Positions 27,358 to 36,227 of a stretch of DNA of 64,000 bases are shown one piece after another; position 1 is the first letter of the stretch; each line of letters begins with the position of its first letter. The translations under genes and the position numbers were made by a program. The stretch lies in contig JACRBT010000002.1 in NCBI GenBank assembly GCA_016234445.1, positions 310,001-374,000 on the forward strand, given 5' to 3'. The DNA is from Chloroflexota bacterium. Its GTDB lineage: Bacteria > Chloroflexota > Dehalococcoidia > Tepidiformales > Tepidiformaceae. Under the pieces are notes generated by a model. That model was not told the origin of the DNA and searched no databases. It saw only the letters and a program-made list of their open reading frames with translations.

Positions 27358-28512
27358 ATGGACTTCGAACTACCTGAACACACGCGAGCGATAAAGGATC
27401 TCGTCCAGCACGTTGTGGAACGGCACTGCCTGCCCCTGGAGGCGGAGTTCCTCCGGGGAAAGGAAGTTACCGACGAAGACCTCCAGCGCCTCGTCGATGC
27501 CGCCAGGGAAGCCGGGCTCTGGGGGCTAAACCTCCCAAAGGAGCTCGGTGGGGCCGATCTGAGCACGCTCGACACCGTGGTCGTCATCGAGCAGAACTAC
27601 CGGACGTTGTTCCCGATCGAGTTCGGGGGAAACCCGTTCGTCTTCCTCGCCTGTGAGGGAGAACAGCGCGACCGCTACCTGATGCCAATCATCCGGGGCG
27701 AGAAGAAGTTCGCCTTCGCGCAAACCGAACCCAGCGGCGGTTCCGACCCTGGGAATCAGATGCGGACGACCGCCGTTCGCGACGGCGATGACTGGGTGAT
27801 CAATGGGTCGAAGGTCTTCATCTCCCGCGCCGGACGGGCCGATGTGATCGTTGTATTCGCCGTTACCGACCCCGAGCGCCGTCAACACGGCGGGATCACG
27901 GCATTCCTGGTAGACAAAGGCACCCCTGGCCTGCACCTCGTTCGGCCGATTCCGATCATGGCGGCCAACGGCAACGACAAGTTCTACCAGCCATGGGAAC
28001 TCTACTTTGAGGACTTGCGCGTGCCAGCTTCAAGCGTCCTCGGAGGCATCGGGCAGGGTTTCAGGTTGGCTCAGAGGGAGCTGAGCACCCAGCGCATGAA
28101 CATCGGTGCAGAGTGCCTGGGCATCTCCACGCGCAGTTATGACATGATGGTGGCGTACGCGAAGCAACGCGTGCTCTTTGGCGAACCACTTGCAGCCAAG
28201 CAAAGCATCCAGGCGATGATCGTCGACTCGTGGATAGACATCCACACCACCCGGCTCGCGGTGCAGCACGCCGCCTGTAAGAACGATCTTGGCCAGGACA
28301 CTCGCGTCGAGGCCGGGATGCTGAAGCTCATCGGGACCGAGATGGCAACTCGAATCGTTGATCGGGCCATCCAGGTTCACGGGGGCTACGGTGTCACCAC
28401 CGAGCTGCCGCTGGCCCACTGGTACAACAAGCTTCGTCCGATGCGGCTGTACGAAGGACCTTCCGAGGTTCACAAGTTCCAGGTCCTCGCCCGAGAGCTA
28501 CTCCACAGGTAG
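27358..28512 (+). CDS. acyl-CoA dehydrogenase
   Basis: This 384-aa flavoprotein has FAFAQTEPSGGSDPGNQMRTTA and WVINGSKVFISRAGRADV (FAD and substrate loops), QVHGGYGVTTELPLAHWYNKLRPMRLYEGPSEVHK, and the catalytic Glu expected in the YEG motif. It oxidises an acyl-CoA to the 2-enoyl-CoA and passes electrons to an ETF. AGGAGG stands before the ATG. It supplies the oxidation step that the crotonase and MaoC-like genes nearby would follow. Confidence 0.93.
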   Translation: MDFELPEHTRAIKDLVQHVVERHCLPLEAEFLRGKEVTDEDLQRLVDAAREAGLWGLNLPKELGGADLSTLDTVVVIEQNYRTLFPIEFGGNPFVFLACEGEQRDRYLMPIIRGEKKFAFAQTEPSGGSDPGNQMRTTAVRDGDDWVINGSKVFISRAGRADVIVVFAVTDPERRQHGGITAFLVDKGTPGLHLVRPIPIMAANGNDKFYQPWELYFEDLRVPASSVLGGIGQGFRLAQRELSTQRMNIGAECLGISTRSYDMMVAYAKQRVLFGEPLAAKQSIQAMIVDSWIDIHTTRLAVQHAACKNDLGQDTRVEAGMLKLIGTEMATRIVDRAIQVHGGYGVTTELPLAHWYNKLRPMRLYEGPSEVHKFQVLARELLHR

Positions 28513-28647
28513 GTTGGGGCCGAGCCGGCCTAGCGGGCAACTCGACGCCGACGCCAACGATGCCAGAACCGGGCCGAGGAGGCAGTCCCCCGGCTATCGA
28601 CTTGTTCGCCCCGACTCAAGCCAGCTGACGACCGACCCCACACCGGA

Positions 28648-29826
28648 TCAGCGCTTGAGCCGACGCGCGACCGGCGACGAGCCGAAGTCCAGCGATGGAA
28701 GCACGATCGTCGCTGACCCCGGCATGACGTTTTCCCCGCGCTGATTCACCGCACTCGTTTCTACGTCGACGCACGGCTCGCCATCTTCGTCGATGTACTT
28801 CTCGGTCACGCTGCCGCTCAGCCGAACGACGTCCGAGAGGTAGACGAAGCGACGATACTGGGCCCGCGCGTTCTTCACCCACCCGCCGTCACCCATCCAG
28901 TGGGTGAGGAGCTGGATCTGCCAGCACTGGCGCTGGAAGCCCACATCGTACTGGTAGGGAACGCCCATCGCCCGAGCCGCGTGACGGTTGTAGTGCACGG
29001 CGTACACCGGTTCCAGCGCACTAAACTCGGGATCACGGAACGCCCAGGCGGGGTGCCTCTCGTAGTCCTTCAGAGCTGCAGCATGAGCCGCGAGACGTGG
29101 GATCGGCGCTCCGCCGCCCGCCACGAACGCCACCTCGTCAGTCATCCCGATAGGCCCCTTCGTCAGGGTGGCCAGCTGGTCGCCACGCGACACATGTTCC
29201 CAATACCGCGGCGTGGCACCACGGGGGCATTCCGCGCGCACCTGCGCCTCGATTTCCGCGAGCTCCTCCGGGGACCAGGGGTGAGGCAGGGGAATACCAT
29301 GCTCCGTGCCCCTCGCCTTCGCCTTCTGCCGTTCGACGTTGATCACGGACCACTCGATTTCAGCGACCAGCTCGTCTCGCTGGTTGGAGTAGCGGTTCGT
29401 GAACGTGTCCATCACCATCATTTCGGCGAAGTCGCTCCTCTTTGGGCCGACGAACCCATCATAACGGCAGGTAGGGGTGAGCTTGTCGTTCAGGAGCACG
29501 GGTTTGAAGAACCGAAGCACACTTCCGCTGTGGAAGGAGCCAAGTCCAGGCCATCCAAATTGCAGGCCGGAGAACACGCCGATCACGAACGACGGTGGGG
29601 CAACGAGACCGCCATAACATGACCCGGCAGCGTATTGAGCATCTGTCCACAATGGATTTATGTCGCCAATTCCTGCGGCGAACTTTGCTATGGCCAGGCG
29701 CGTCGCCTCTTCGTTGAAGATAGAGTGGTCTATGCGGAGATCAAGACCTACCTTCTCCTTCATGGACGCAATCATCTCTTCGGTCAACGTTGCCTCAGTC
29801 ATCTTCGCTTCATTGACGGTGTCCAC
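28648..29826 (-). CDS. MaoC-like / FAS1-type hot-dog dehydratase
   Basis: The 392-aa protein contains an N-terminal hot-dog segment (LAIAKFAAGIGDINPLWTDAQYA, GLVAPPSFVIGVFSG) and a second hot-dog-like half (GVPYQYDVGFQRQCWQIQLLTHWMGD). This is the layout of large MaoC/FAS1-DH enoyl hydratases. The N-terminal motif has Trp where many catalytic halves have His, so that half may be structural. It could hydrate bulky enoyl-CoAs, as ChsH-type enzymes do. The start is taken as the GTG at 29826 after GGAG; an ATG eight codons later is possible. Last gene of the CoA-transferase-crotonase-MaoC unit. Confidence 0.8.
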   Translation of the reverse strand: MDTVNEAKMTEATLTEEMIASMKEKVGLDLRIDHSIFNEEATRLAIAKFAAGIGDINPLWTDAQYAAGSCYGGLVAPPSFVIGVFSGLQFGWPGLGSFHSGSVLRFFKPVLLNDKLTPTCRYDGFVGPKRSDFAEMMVMDTFTNRYSNQRDELVAEIEWSVINVERQKAKARGTEHGIPLPHPWSPEELAEIEAQVRAECPRGATPRYWEHVSRGDQLATLTKGPIGMTDEVAFVAGGGAPIPRLAAHAAALKDYERHPAWAFRDPEFSALEPVYAVHYNRHAARAMGVPYQYDVGFQRQCWQIQLLTHWMGDGGWVKNARAQYRRFVYLSDVVRLSGSVTEKYIDEDGEPCVDVETSAVNQRGENVMPGSATIVLPSLDFGSSPVARRLKR

Positions 29827-29914
29827 TGAATCTCACTCCTAGGGATTGCGACGAAGGTGAAGGTATCGCGGGCGACGTGAAACGGGATCAAGGCGAATCA
29901 TCGTCATAGAAGGT

Positions 29915-30676
29915 TCAACGTCTGAACCTGGCGGTGTATGCTTCACTACCGGCATCTGGGTTCCGGTCACGGAAACGGAAGTACTGTTCGACCAGGTGTT
30001 CACGCTTGCGTTCGTCGAGACCGGCAAACAGCATGCGCTTGATGTCTATTAGCGACTTTGCGGAATTTTCGGCGATCTCCCGAGCCAACGCCGTGGTGAA
30101 CGACCGCAATTCGGCATCGGGCACGACATGATTCACCAGGCCGATGGCCTTGGCCTCGCTCGCGTCGATGAAGCGGGACGTGTAGAGGAGTTCGGCGGCC
30201 TTGGCCCAGCCAATGAGTCGCGGGAGCAACCAACTGCCGGCGCCGGTGTCGCTCACGGTGCCCAGCCTGGAGAACGGCAGCCGGAAACGAGCGGACTGGC
30301 CGGCCACCCTGATGTCCGCCTGAATCGCCAGTTCGGCGCCATAGCCGACAGCCGGTCCGTTGACCATGGCGATAACGGGCTGGCGCATCGCTGTGAGTGT
30401 CCACAGGCCGGGACCCTCTTCAAGGATGGAGCCACTGCCCGGCGTCGGCTTCAAGTCCTCCGGGACGGGCGACGAAAGGTCGGCACCGGAGGAGAACCCA
30501 CGGCCGGCTCCGGTGACAATCACCACGCGGACGTCGTCGCGGCGCGACATCGCCAGGCACGCGTCGTTCAGTTCCTGCACACGTTCGACGGTGACCGGGT
30601 TGAGGCGAGCCGGCTCGTTCAGGGTGATCCAGCCGATGCCTTCACTGCTCTCAACAAGTACGAATGGTTCAGCCAA
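29915..30676 (-). CDS. enoyl-CoA hydratase/isomerase family protein
   Basis: The crotonase fold is shown by ITLNEPARLNPVTVE, GRGFSSGADLSS and PVIAMVNGPAVGYGAELAIQADIRVAG. Only the first of the two hydratase glutamates is kept (GAELA); the second position lies in FRLPFSRLGTVSDTGAG and lacks it, so an isomerase-type reaction is possible. It is 253 aa from a TTG start with AAGGAG seven bases upstream. The gene lies between the double CoA-transferase and the MaoC-like gene in one unit. Confidence 0.87.
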   Translation of the reverse strand: MAEPFVLVESSEGIGWITLNEPARLNPVTVERVQELNDACLAMSRRDDVRVVIVTGAGRGFSSGADLSSPVPEDLKPTPGSGSILEEGPGLWTLTAMRQPVIAMVNGPAVGYGAELAIQADIRVAGQSARFRLPFSRLGTVSDTGAGSWLLPRLIGWAKAAELLYTSRFIDASEAKAIGLVNHVVPDAELRSFTTALAREIAENSAKSLIDIKRMLFAGLDERKREHLVEQYFRFRDRNPDAGSEAYTARFRR

Positions 30677-30702
30677 CGTCAGTCTCCTTATCGGGGCAAG
30701 TG

Positions 30703-33144
30703 CTACTGGAGGACCCCAGCTGCGGCGATTTCGGCGACCTGGTCGGAGCTGTAACCGAGGATATCCATGAGGACGTGCGAGGCGTCCTGGCCGTATGTCG
30801 GACCTGGCCGCTCGATACGCGCCGGCGTGCGGCTCAGCTTGAAGCGTCCCCCCTCGACGACGATGTCCCCGAGGTCCGGGTGCGGCACCGTCAAGAAGTG
30901 GTCTCGATGGCGCAGTTGAGGGTCGTTGTGCAAGTCGTCGGCGGTTGCCACCACGTGGGCGGGAACACCGAGGGCGACACCTCGTTCCTGGACGGCTTCT
31001 GCCGGGAGCGCCGCCGTCCAGGCGGCGATGATGACCTCGAGCTCGTCCTCATGCAGCTTGCGGGAAGCGAGGGAGGCGAACCGGGCATCGGATGCCAGTC
31101 CTGGCATCTCCATCGCTGCGCAGAGTCTCTGCCACTGGCCGTCGTCTTCGGCCGCCAGCGCAACCCATCGGTCGACCCCCAGGCAGGGAAACACGCCGTG
31201 GGGCGCCATCTCGCCATGGCGGTTTCCGTCGGGCTGGAGCACGCGTCCGTTCACCTCGTAATCCAGCATCGCCGGAGTAAGGAAGTGCACGGGAGCTTCC
31301 ATTTGCGAGATGTCGATGTGCTGCCCCAGGCCGGTCCGATCGCGATAGTCCAGGGCGGCGATGACTGCCGTTGTTATGAATTTCGGCGTCACGTAGTCCG
31401 TGTAGGGGCCGTTCGGGCCTGCCGGGGGCCTATCCTTCCAGCCGCAAAGATCGTTGAAGCCGGCAAGTGCCGCGCCGTGATTGCCGTAGCCAGCCATGTG
31501 GCTGTATGGCCCGACCTGACCGCCAAGACACGAGCTCACGTAGATCAGGCGCGGATTGATCTCTCGAAGGGCCTCGTAGTGGAGTCCCCACCCGCGCATC
31601 GCCCGGGGAGTGAACGACTCGCCAACGACATCTGCCCACGCTGCCAGCCGGCGGACGATCTCCTGCGCCTGGGGCTTGCGGAGATCAAGCGCGAGCCCCA
31701 GCTTTCCTGCGTTGAAATCGTGATATGGACCGCTGCGCTCCGGTCCGGGGACACCGTCCTTCATCGGCCGAAGCGTCCGAACCGTGTCTATGCGCCCGGC
31801 AGTCTCGATCTTGATGACAGTGGCCCCGAAATCCGCCAATACCCTCATCGCCGAAGGCTCGACCATGACCCAGCCCAGGTCGACAACCTTCAGGCGCTCG
31901 AATGGCCGGCGGACGGCCTCACCGGAGGCATCCTGCTGCCGCACGGGCTTCGCACTTGTCCCGTAGTCGGCCATGATCTCCGTGGTGTGCTCACCCAGGC
32001 GCGGAGCGCGCCTTCGAAGGCTGAGGGAGGCATTTGTAAACTTCACGAACGGGCCCGGATAGGCAATCCCATCCCCATGGGGAGAGGCGGGCTGGAAGAA
32101 CCCACGAGCGTTGAGATGCGGATCGTGACGGACGTCGGCCACGGTCGAGATCGGCGCGATCAGCAGCTGCCTCGCCATCGCGGCGTTGAAGAGCTCCCTC
32201 TTCGTCCTCGTCGCCGTGAACGACGCTATTGTGTCCTCGATTCTCTCCAGCTCGCCCAGGGGCTCCTTCCCCGACAACAGGAGCTCGGCGTAGGCGATGT
32301 AGTCCTTGTCGCGAATGGACTCGTCACAGCCGCCTTCCTCATAGATCCAATCCACCAGGCGCTTCGTCGCGGGACCGATCGCATTGCCGAAGAAGAACGT
32401 GATCGAGACATGACCATCCTTGGCCGGGTAGGTGTTGCGAAAGAGCAGCGGGCCGATCTTAAAGCCGCTGGCGGTGCGGCTGAGAGGCTCGTCCCCCCAG
32501 GAACGGGCAAGCACGCTCGGGATGCAGCAGACCGCCGCGGACTCCTGTGCGGACACGTCGACGTGCTGACCCAGGCCGCTCCAGCGCCGCTCATGAAGAG
32601 CCACGAGCGTGCCGACCACCGCATCCATCGAGGCGTGCGCGTAGGACTGGGGCACCGCGATTCGCAGCGGCGCGCGATCCTCATCGCCGGATAGCAGCTG
32701 GTAGCCTGACGCCGACATGACGGTAAGGTCGGTTGCGGGCCACGTGGACTTTGGGCCCGTTTGGCCGTACGGCGTGACCGACGTGACCACGAGACGGGGG
32801 TTCACTCGGGCGAGGTCTGTGTAGGCAAGGTTCAACCCTTCCAGATACCCGGGACGAAACGACTCGAGAACGCAATCCGCCGAGCGCACGAGGTCGAGGA
32901 ACTCAGTTCGGCCCGCAACCGAGTCGAGGTCGAGCACCATTCCGCGCTTGTTCCGGGCGTAGCCCCACCAAAAGAGGGACTGCTCAGGACCGCGTTCGTC
33001 GTTGGCAAAGGGACCCAACCGCCGGGCCGGAGATCCCCCGGGAGGCTCGATCTGCACCACATCGGCGCCTAGATCGGCAAGCATGGAGCCGGCCAGCAGG
33101 CCCCACTCGTCCGTTAGGTCGAGAACGCGGAGGTGAGACAACAT
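30703..33144 (-). CDS. double-domain family III CoA-transferase (paralogue)
   Basis: The 813-aa protein is co-linear with that at 19577-22030: LSHLRVLDLTDEWGLLAGSMLADLGADVVQIEPPGGS opens the first CaiB/BaiF module, and FERLKVVDLGWVMVEPSAMRVLADFGATVIKIET the second. The Asp of WPATDLTVMSASG is present in the first half, while the second half again reads MAGYGNHGAALAG with Gly at that place. The shared architecture indicates duplication inside this region. The ATG at 33144 is the natural start. Promoter site 4 lies about 70-115 bp upstream. Confidence 0.9.
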   Translation of the reverse strand: MLSHLRVLDLTDEWGLLAGSMLADLGADVVQIEPPGGSPARRLGPFANDERGPEQSLFWWGYARNKRGMVLDLDSVAGRTEFLDLVRSADCVLESFRPGYLEGLNLAYTDLARVNPRLVVTSVTPYGQTGPKSTWPATDLTVMSASGYQLLSGDEDRAPLRIAVPQSYAHASMDAVVGTLVALHERRWSGLGQHVDVSAQESAAVCCIPSVLARSWGDEPLSRTASGFKIGPLLFRNTYPAKDGHVSITFFFGNAIGPATKRLVDWIYEEGGCDESIRDKDYIAYAELLLSGKEPLGELERIEDTIASFTATRTKRELFNAAMARQLLIAPISTVADVRHDPHLNARGFFQPASPHGDGIAYPGPFVKFTNASLSLRRRAPRLGEHTTEIMADYGTSAKPVRQQDASGEAVRRPFERLKVVDLGWVMVEPSAMRVLADFGATVIKIETAGRIDTVRTLRPMKDGVPGPERSGPYHDFNAGKLGLALDLRKPQAQEIVRRLAAWADVVGESFTPRAMRGWGLHYEALREINPRLIYVSSCLGGQVGPYSHMAGYGNHGAALAGFNDLCGWKDRPPAGPNGPYTDYVTPKFITTAVIAALDYRDRTGLGQHIDISQMEAPVHFLTPAMLDYEVNGRVLQPDGNRHGEMAPHGVFPCLGVDRWVALAAEDDGQWQRLCAAMEMPGLASDARFASLASRKLHEDELEVIIAAWTAALPAEAVQERGVALGVPAHVVATADDLHNDPQLRHRDHFLTVPHPDLGDIVVEGGRFKLSRTPARIERPGPTYGQDASHVLMDILGYSSDQVAEIAAAGVLQ

Positions 33145-33215
33145 GGGATGACTTCCTCTGTTCCGTGGCTGGCCGCCCATGGGTTCAGTGGCTGCAGAAA
33201 GACCAGACCCCCGGC

Positions 33216-33261
33216 AGACTAGCCTCCTCTCGGGGATCCGTCAAGAGTTGTTTGTTTGAAT
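33216..33261 (-). promoter_or_regulatory. promoter with shared motif (site 4)
   Basis: On the minus strand ATTCAA, 11 bp, TTGACG (33261-33239), then 17 bp and TAGTCT (33221-33216). It faces the double-domain CoA-transferase at 33144 and so the CoA-transferase-crotonase-MaoC unit. Confidence 0.58.
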
Positions 33262-33389
33262 GTTTGCCGCAATCCGATCGAACCGACCGGGGTGCCGCGA
33301 CGGCCGGGCGCGATTGGGGGTCCGCTGTTCGAAAGAACCGCCAACCGCACGAAGGTGCCACCGGAACCCTCGCCCGACTTGTGCCTCCG

Positions 33390-34604
33390 CTATTTGACGG
33401 CACCCGCTGCTCGGAGCCGGTCGATCCCCGCCTGGCTCATTCCGAGCCATGAGATCAGCACCCTGTCCGTATGCTCGCCGTGGCCGGGCATACGGCGGCC
33501 TGCCAACGCCGGCGTCCGCGACAGTTGCATCGGCGAGCGGGGGAGGGGGAGAGAGCCCGGGAGCCCGTAGGGAAGGGGCACGTCCATGATCATGTTGCGA
33601 GAGCAGAATTGTGGATCGGTGAACAGGTCACCGATCGTGTTGACCCGACTGACCGCACAGATATTGGCCGGCTGGAGGACTCCCAACCATTCTGCTGTCG
33701 TTCTTTGGGAGAACGTTCGCGAGAGCTCGGCTTCCAGCGCGTCGACGGCCGCAACCCGTCGAGGGTTAGAAGAGAAGCTCTCATCCAACGCAAGGTCATC
33801 ACGGCCGATAAGGCCACAGAAGAGCGGCCAGTCCTTGACGTTCGCCACGACGATGTGCCCATCGCACGTCGCGAACGGACCGTAGGGTGCCATCAGAGCG
33901 TGCCGGCTTCCCTGCCGTGTCGGCACTTCTCCCGTCGCGCCAAACCGCACCACCTCGTTGTCGACGAGGGCCAGCTGTGCGTCAGTCAGGGCAACGTCTA
34001 CAGCCTGTCCGAGGCCCGTGGATTGCCGCTCGTGGAGCGCCGCCAGAACGGCGACCGCGAGATAGAGCGATGCAACGGTATCCCCAACGCTGACGCCGAT
34101 GCGGAGCGGGGGGCCCCCGGCATAGCCGTTGAGGCTCATTGTTCCGCCGAGAGCCTGGGCGACAGCGTCGACGCCCGGGAGGTCCCGATACGGTCCCGAC
34201 TGACCAAAGGCGCTGATCTGGGCGTAGATCACTCTCGGATTGACCGAGGAGATGGACGCGTAGCTCAGTCCCAGTCGTTCCATCGTGCCGGGCCGGAAGT
34301 TGTTCACCACCACGTCGGCCTCGCGCGCGAGGTTCAGCGCCAGGTCCTTTCCGTCAGCTGTCGCGAGGTCGATGGCAATCGCCTTCTTGGCCCGGTTGAC
34401 CGCAAAGAAGAATGTCGAGATGCCGGAGTAGTAGGGGCCAAAACCTCGCTGCTGCTCTGTGAGCCCGGGATGCTCCACCTTGACGACCTCGGCACCGAGG
34501 TCTGCCAGTTGCAGGGTCGCGAATGGGCCTGCCAGCGCCCAGGTGAAATCGAGCACGCGAACCCCACACAGGGGGCCGGCTGAGCCATCCAGCTCCCGTT
34601 CCAT
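33390..34604 (-). CDS. family III CoA-transferase (CaiB/BaiF)
   Basis: The 404-aa protein shows GVRVLDFTWALAGPFATLQLADLGAEVVKVEHPG, FFAVNRAKKAIAIDLATADG, IYAQISAFGQSGPYRDLPGVDAVAQALGG (catalytic Asp in PGVD) and STGLGQAVDVALTDAQ, all standard for a single-module CaiB/BaiF enzyme. Its ATG shares a base with the GntR stop (TGATG), so regulator and transferase are translationally coupled. That pairing suggests the regulator senses the substrate or product of this CoA transfer, which is inference. Confidence 0.92.
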   Translation of the reverse strand: MERELDGSAGPLCGVRVLDFTWALAGPFATLQLADLGAEVVKVEHPGLTEQQRGFGPYYSGISTFFFAVNRAKKAIAIDLATADGKDLALNLAREADVVVNNFRPGTMERLGLSYASISSVNPRVIYAQISAFGQSGPYRDLPGVDAVAQALGGTMSLNGYAGGPPLRIGVSVGDTVASLYLAVAVLAALHERQSTGLGQAVDVALTDAQLALVDNEVVRFGATGEVPTRQGSRHALMAPYGPFATCDGHIVVANVKDWPLFCGLIGRDDLALDESFSSNPRRVAAVDALEAELSRTFSQRTTAEWLGVLQPANICAVSRVNTIGDLFTDPQFCSRNMIMDVPLPYGLPGSLPLPRSPMQLSRTPALAGRRMPGHGEHTDRVLISWLGMSQAGIDRLRAAGAVK

Positions 34605-35398
34605 CACCGGTCGTCTCGCTCTCCTACGAACCCGCGGAGGTGGAGTCCGCCCTGACGCTGGATCGAGTCGGCGCGCATGAGCGCATCGGCAACGGTCCGC
34701 TGGGAAAGATCAAACCCGTCGGCGCGAAGTCGATCCTCAAAGCCCGACAGGTGCCGCCCCATGACGTACTCGGCACGCTGCCCATCTCGTTTCCGGAGCT
34801 CGCGGACGATCGCCCGGTGGGCGCGACCTTGCTCTACGACCAGTTGCGGGTCGTCGACGGTCGTGTCCAGGTCTCGGACCAGGCGTTCGATCGACCGCAT
34901 CAGCAGGAGCAGAGTCTGGCAATGGGCGGCCGTTGCGACTCCGACGTGAAATTGGGCGTTGAGTTCAGGGATGTAGAGCTCGGACTCGGCCTGCTGCTCG
35001 ATCGTCGAATCAAGGAAGTCCAGTTCCGCCTCGGATGCGTTCTCGGCGGCCAGCCGGGCGCAGGCCGGCTCGATCACGGACCGCGCGACCATGAGGTCGG
35101 CCAGGGGAGTGCGGTTCCGGGCGAGGATTCCCTCGAACGTCCGGGCAAGGACATCGGCGTCCGGGGAGCGGAGGTAGATCCCGCCACTGTGGCCGCGCCG
35201 AACTTCTAGCAGGCCATCCTGCTCCAGCAACCGGAGAGCCTCACGGAGGTGGTGATGGCTGATCCCGAGTTGCTGCGCGAGCTCAGGCTCCGGTGGAAGC
35301 CGTTCGACGCCAGCGAGGCTGCCGTAGAGGATCATTCGCCTCAACTCGCCGGCCACGACCTGGGACGCGCGTTTGATCTCGATCCCCGGCAATTTCAT
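34604..35398 (-). CDS. GntR/FCD family transcriptional regulator
   Basis: The N-terminal winged helix (RMILYGSLAGVERLPPEPELAQQLGISHHHLREALRLLEQDGLLEVRRG) and the all-helical FCD ligand-binding domain (ARSVIEPACARLAAENASEAEL, then NAQFHVGVATAAH) define a FadR/VanR-like regulator of 264 aa. The ATG at 35398 has GGAGGAG eight bases upstream. FCD regulators usually respond to acids or acyl-CoAs and repress their own operon. Site 5 lies in its promoter and site 6 in front of the divergent DUF35-thiolase genes, so it is the best candidate controller of the nine-site regulon. Confidence 0.93.
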   Translation of the reverse strand: MKLPGIEIKRASQVVAGELRRMILYGSLAGVERLPPEPELAQQLGISHHHLREALRLLEQDGLLEVRRGHSGGIYLRSPDADVLARTFEGILARNRTPLADLMVARSVIEPACARLAAENASEAELDFLDSTIEQQAESELYIPELNAQFHVGVATAAHCQTLLLLMRSIERLVRDLDTTVDDPQLVVEQGRAHRAIVRELRKRDGQRAEYVMGRHLSGFEDRLRADGFDLSQRTVADALMRADSIQRQGGLHLRGFVGERDDR

Positions 35399-35429
35399 TA
35401 AAGCCACTCCTCCCGGACGTCGGGGCCCT

Positions 35430-35476
35430 ATCCTACCACTCAAATCTTCCATCTGGCAAAGTTTTATACATTGACA
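35430..35476. promoter_or_regulatory. gntR promoter with shared motif (site 5)
   Basis: TGGCAA (35454-35459), 11 bp, TTGACA (35471-35476). On the minus strand the left arm reads TTGCCA and is followed 18 bp later by TAGGAT (35435-35430), a plausible gntR promoter. On the plus strand no good -10 follows TTGACA. The inner 11 bp AGTTTTATACA differ from site 2 at only two positions. Confidence 0.6.
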
Positions 35477-35585
35477 GTAAGCAAACCTGCGAGTCGGTGA
35501 TGCCCCGCGCACTCCCCTGGGCCGCCAATAGGACTCCTCGCAGCCACCACCTGTCTGGGAGTACCAAGAACCATTATAGGTGAAC

Positions 35586-35631
35586 CTTCAACATTTCAGA
35601 TGTTGACAGCCACGATCCTGCCTGATAGCGT
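35586..35631 (+). promoter_or_regulatory. promoter with shared motif (site 6), before DUF35-thiolase
   Basis: CTTCAA (35586-35591), 11 bp, TTGACA (35603-35608), exactly 17 bp, TAGCGT (35626-35631). The -10 hexamer is the same as at sites 1 and 9. It faces the DUF35-thiolase-kinase unit starting at 35807. Confidence 0.65.
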
Positions 35632-35806
35632 TCGCTCGCGACGGTCAGGTCAGGTCCCGGGGGCTCGGCCGTCCGGCACCGTGTACCAGGCCCACCGCTG
35701 TCCGCCCAAAGTCCAACCACGGCGCTCGGAGCGGCGCCTCCCCGCGGGTCGGCGGCCCTGTGGAAGAACTCGTCGGTGGGTGATACCCCAGGTTGAGGAG
35801 GCAGTC

Positions 35807-36223
35807 GTGAGCCAGGCAGAACAAGAAGGATCGGCCTTCATAGTCCCTGAATGGATGCGTTGGGCCTCGGACCGAAAGCGCCTGGTCCTTGTGGGCCAAC
35901 GCTGCAGGGCGTGCGGCATCGCCTTCTTTCCAAAGACAGCCCGCTGCAAGGCGTGCTACTCAGCGGAAGTCGTCGAGGCTGAATTCGGCCCGGAAGCTGA
36001 GCTTCACTCGGTCACTATCGACCACACCGGCACCTTTCTCGGGCGCCCGCACCTCGTCGGACAGGTGCGACTCGATGATGGGCCCTTCGCCCAGGGGTTC
36101 GTCGACGCCGGCGTTGATGCCGAACCGGCGATCGGTTCCCGTGTAGACCTCGTCCCGTTCAGCGTGCCGGCTCTCCAAGGTACGGGGACATTGACCACCT
36201 ACGCCTTTAGGCCCAAGGAGTAA
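35807..36223 (+). CDS. DUF35 OB-fold/zinc-ribbon protein
   Basis: The 138-aa protein has a rubredoxin-like zinc ribbon (CRACGIAFFPKTARCKAC) followed by an OB-fold (LHSVTIDHTGTFLGRPHLVGQVRLDDGPFAQG). DUF35 proteins bind the acyl-CoA or scaffold thiolase-like partners, as in the archaeal thiolase/HMG-CoA synthase complex and in Ltp2-ChsH2 aldolases. The GTG at 35807 follows GAGGAGG. The thiolase gene starts four bases after the stop, so the pair very likely forms a complex. Confidence 0.9.
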   Translation: MSQAEQEGSAFIVPEWMRWASDRKRLVLVGQRCRACGIAFFPKTARCKACYSAEVVEAEFGPEAELHSVTIDHTGTFLGRPHLVGQVRLDDGPFAQGFVDAGVDAEPAIGSRVDLVPFSVPALQGTGTLTTYAFRPKE

Positions 36224-36227
36224 ACCG

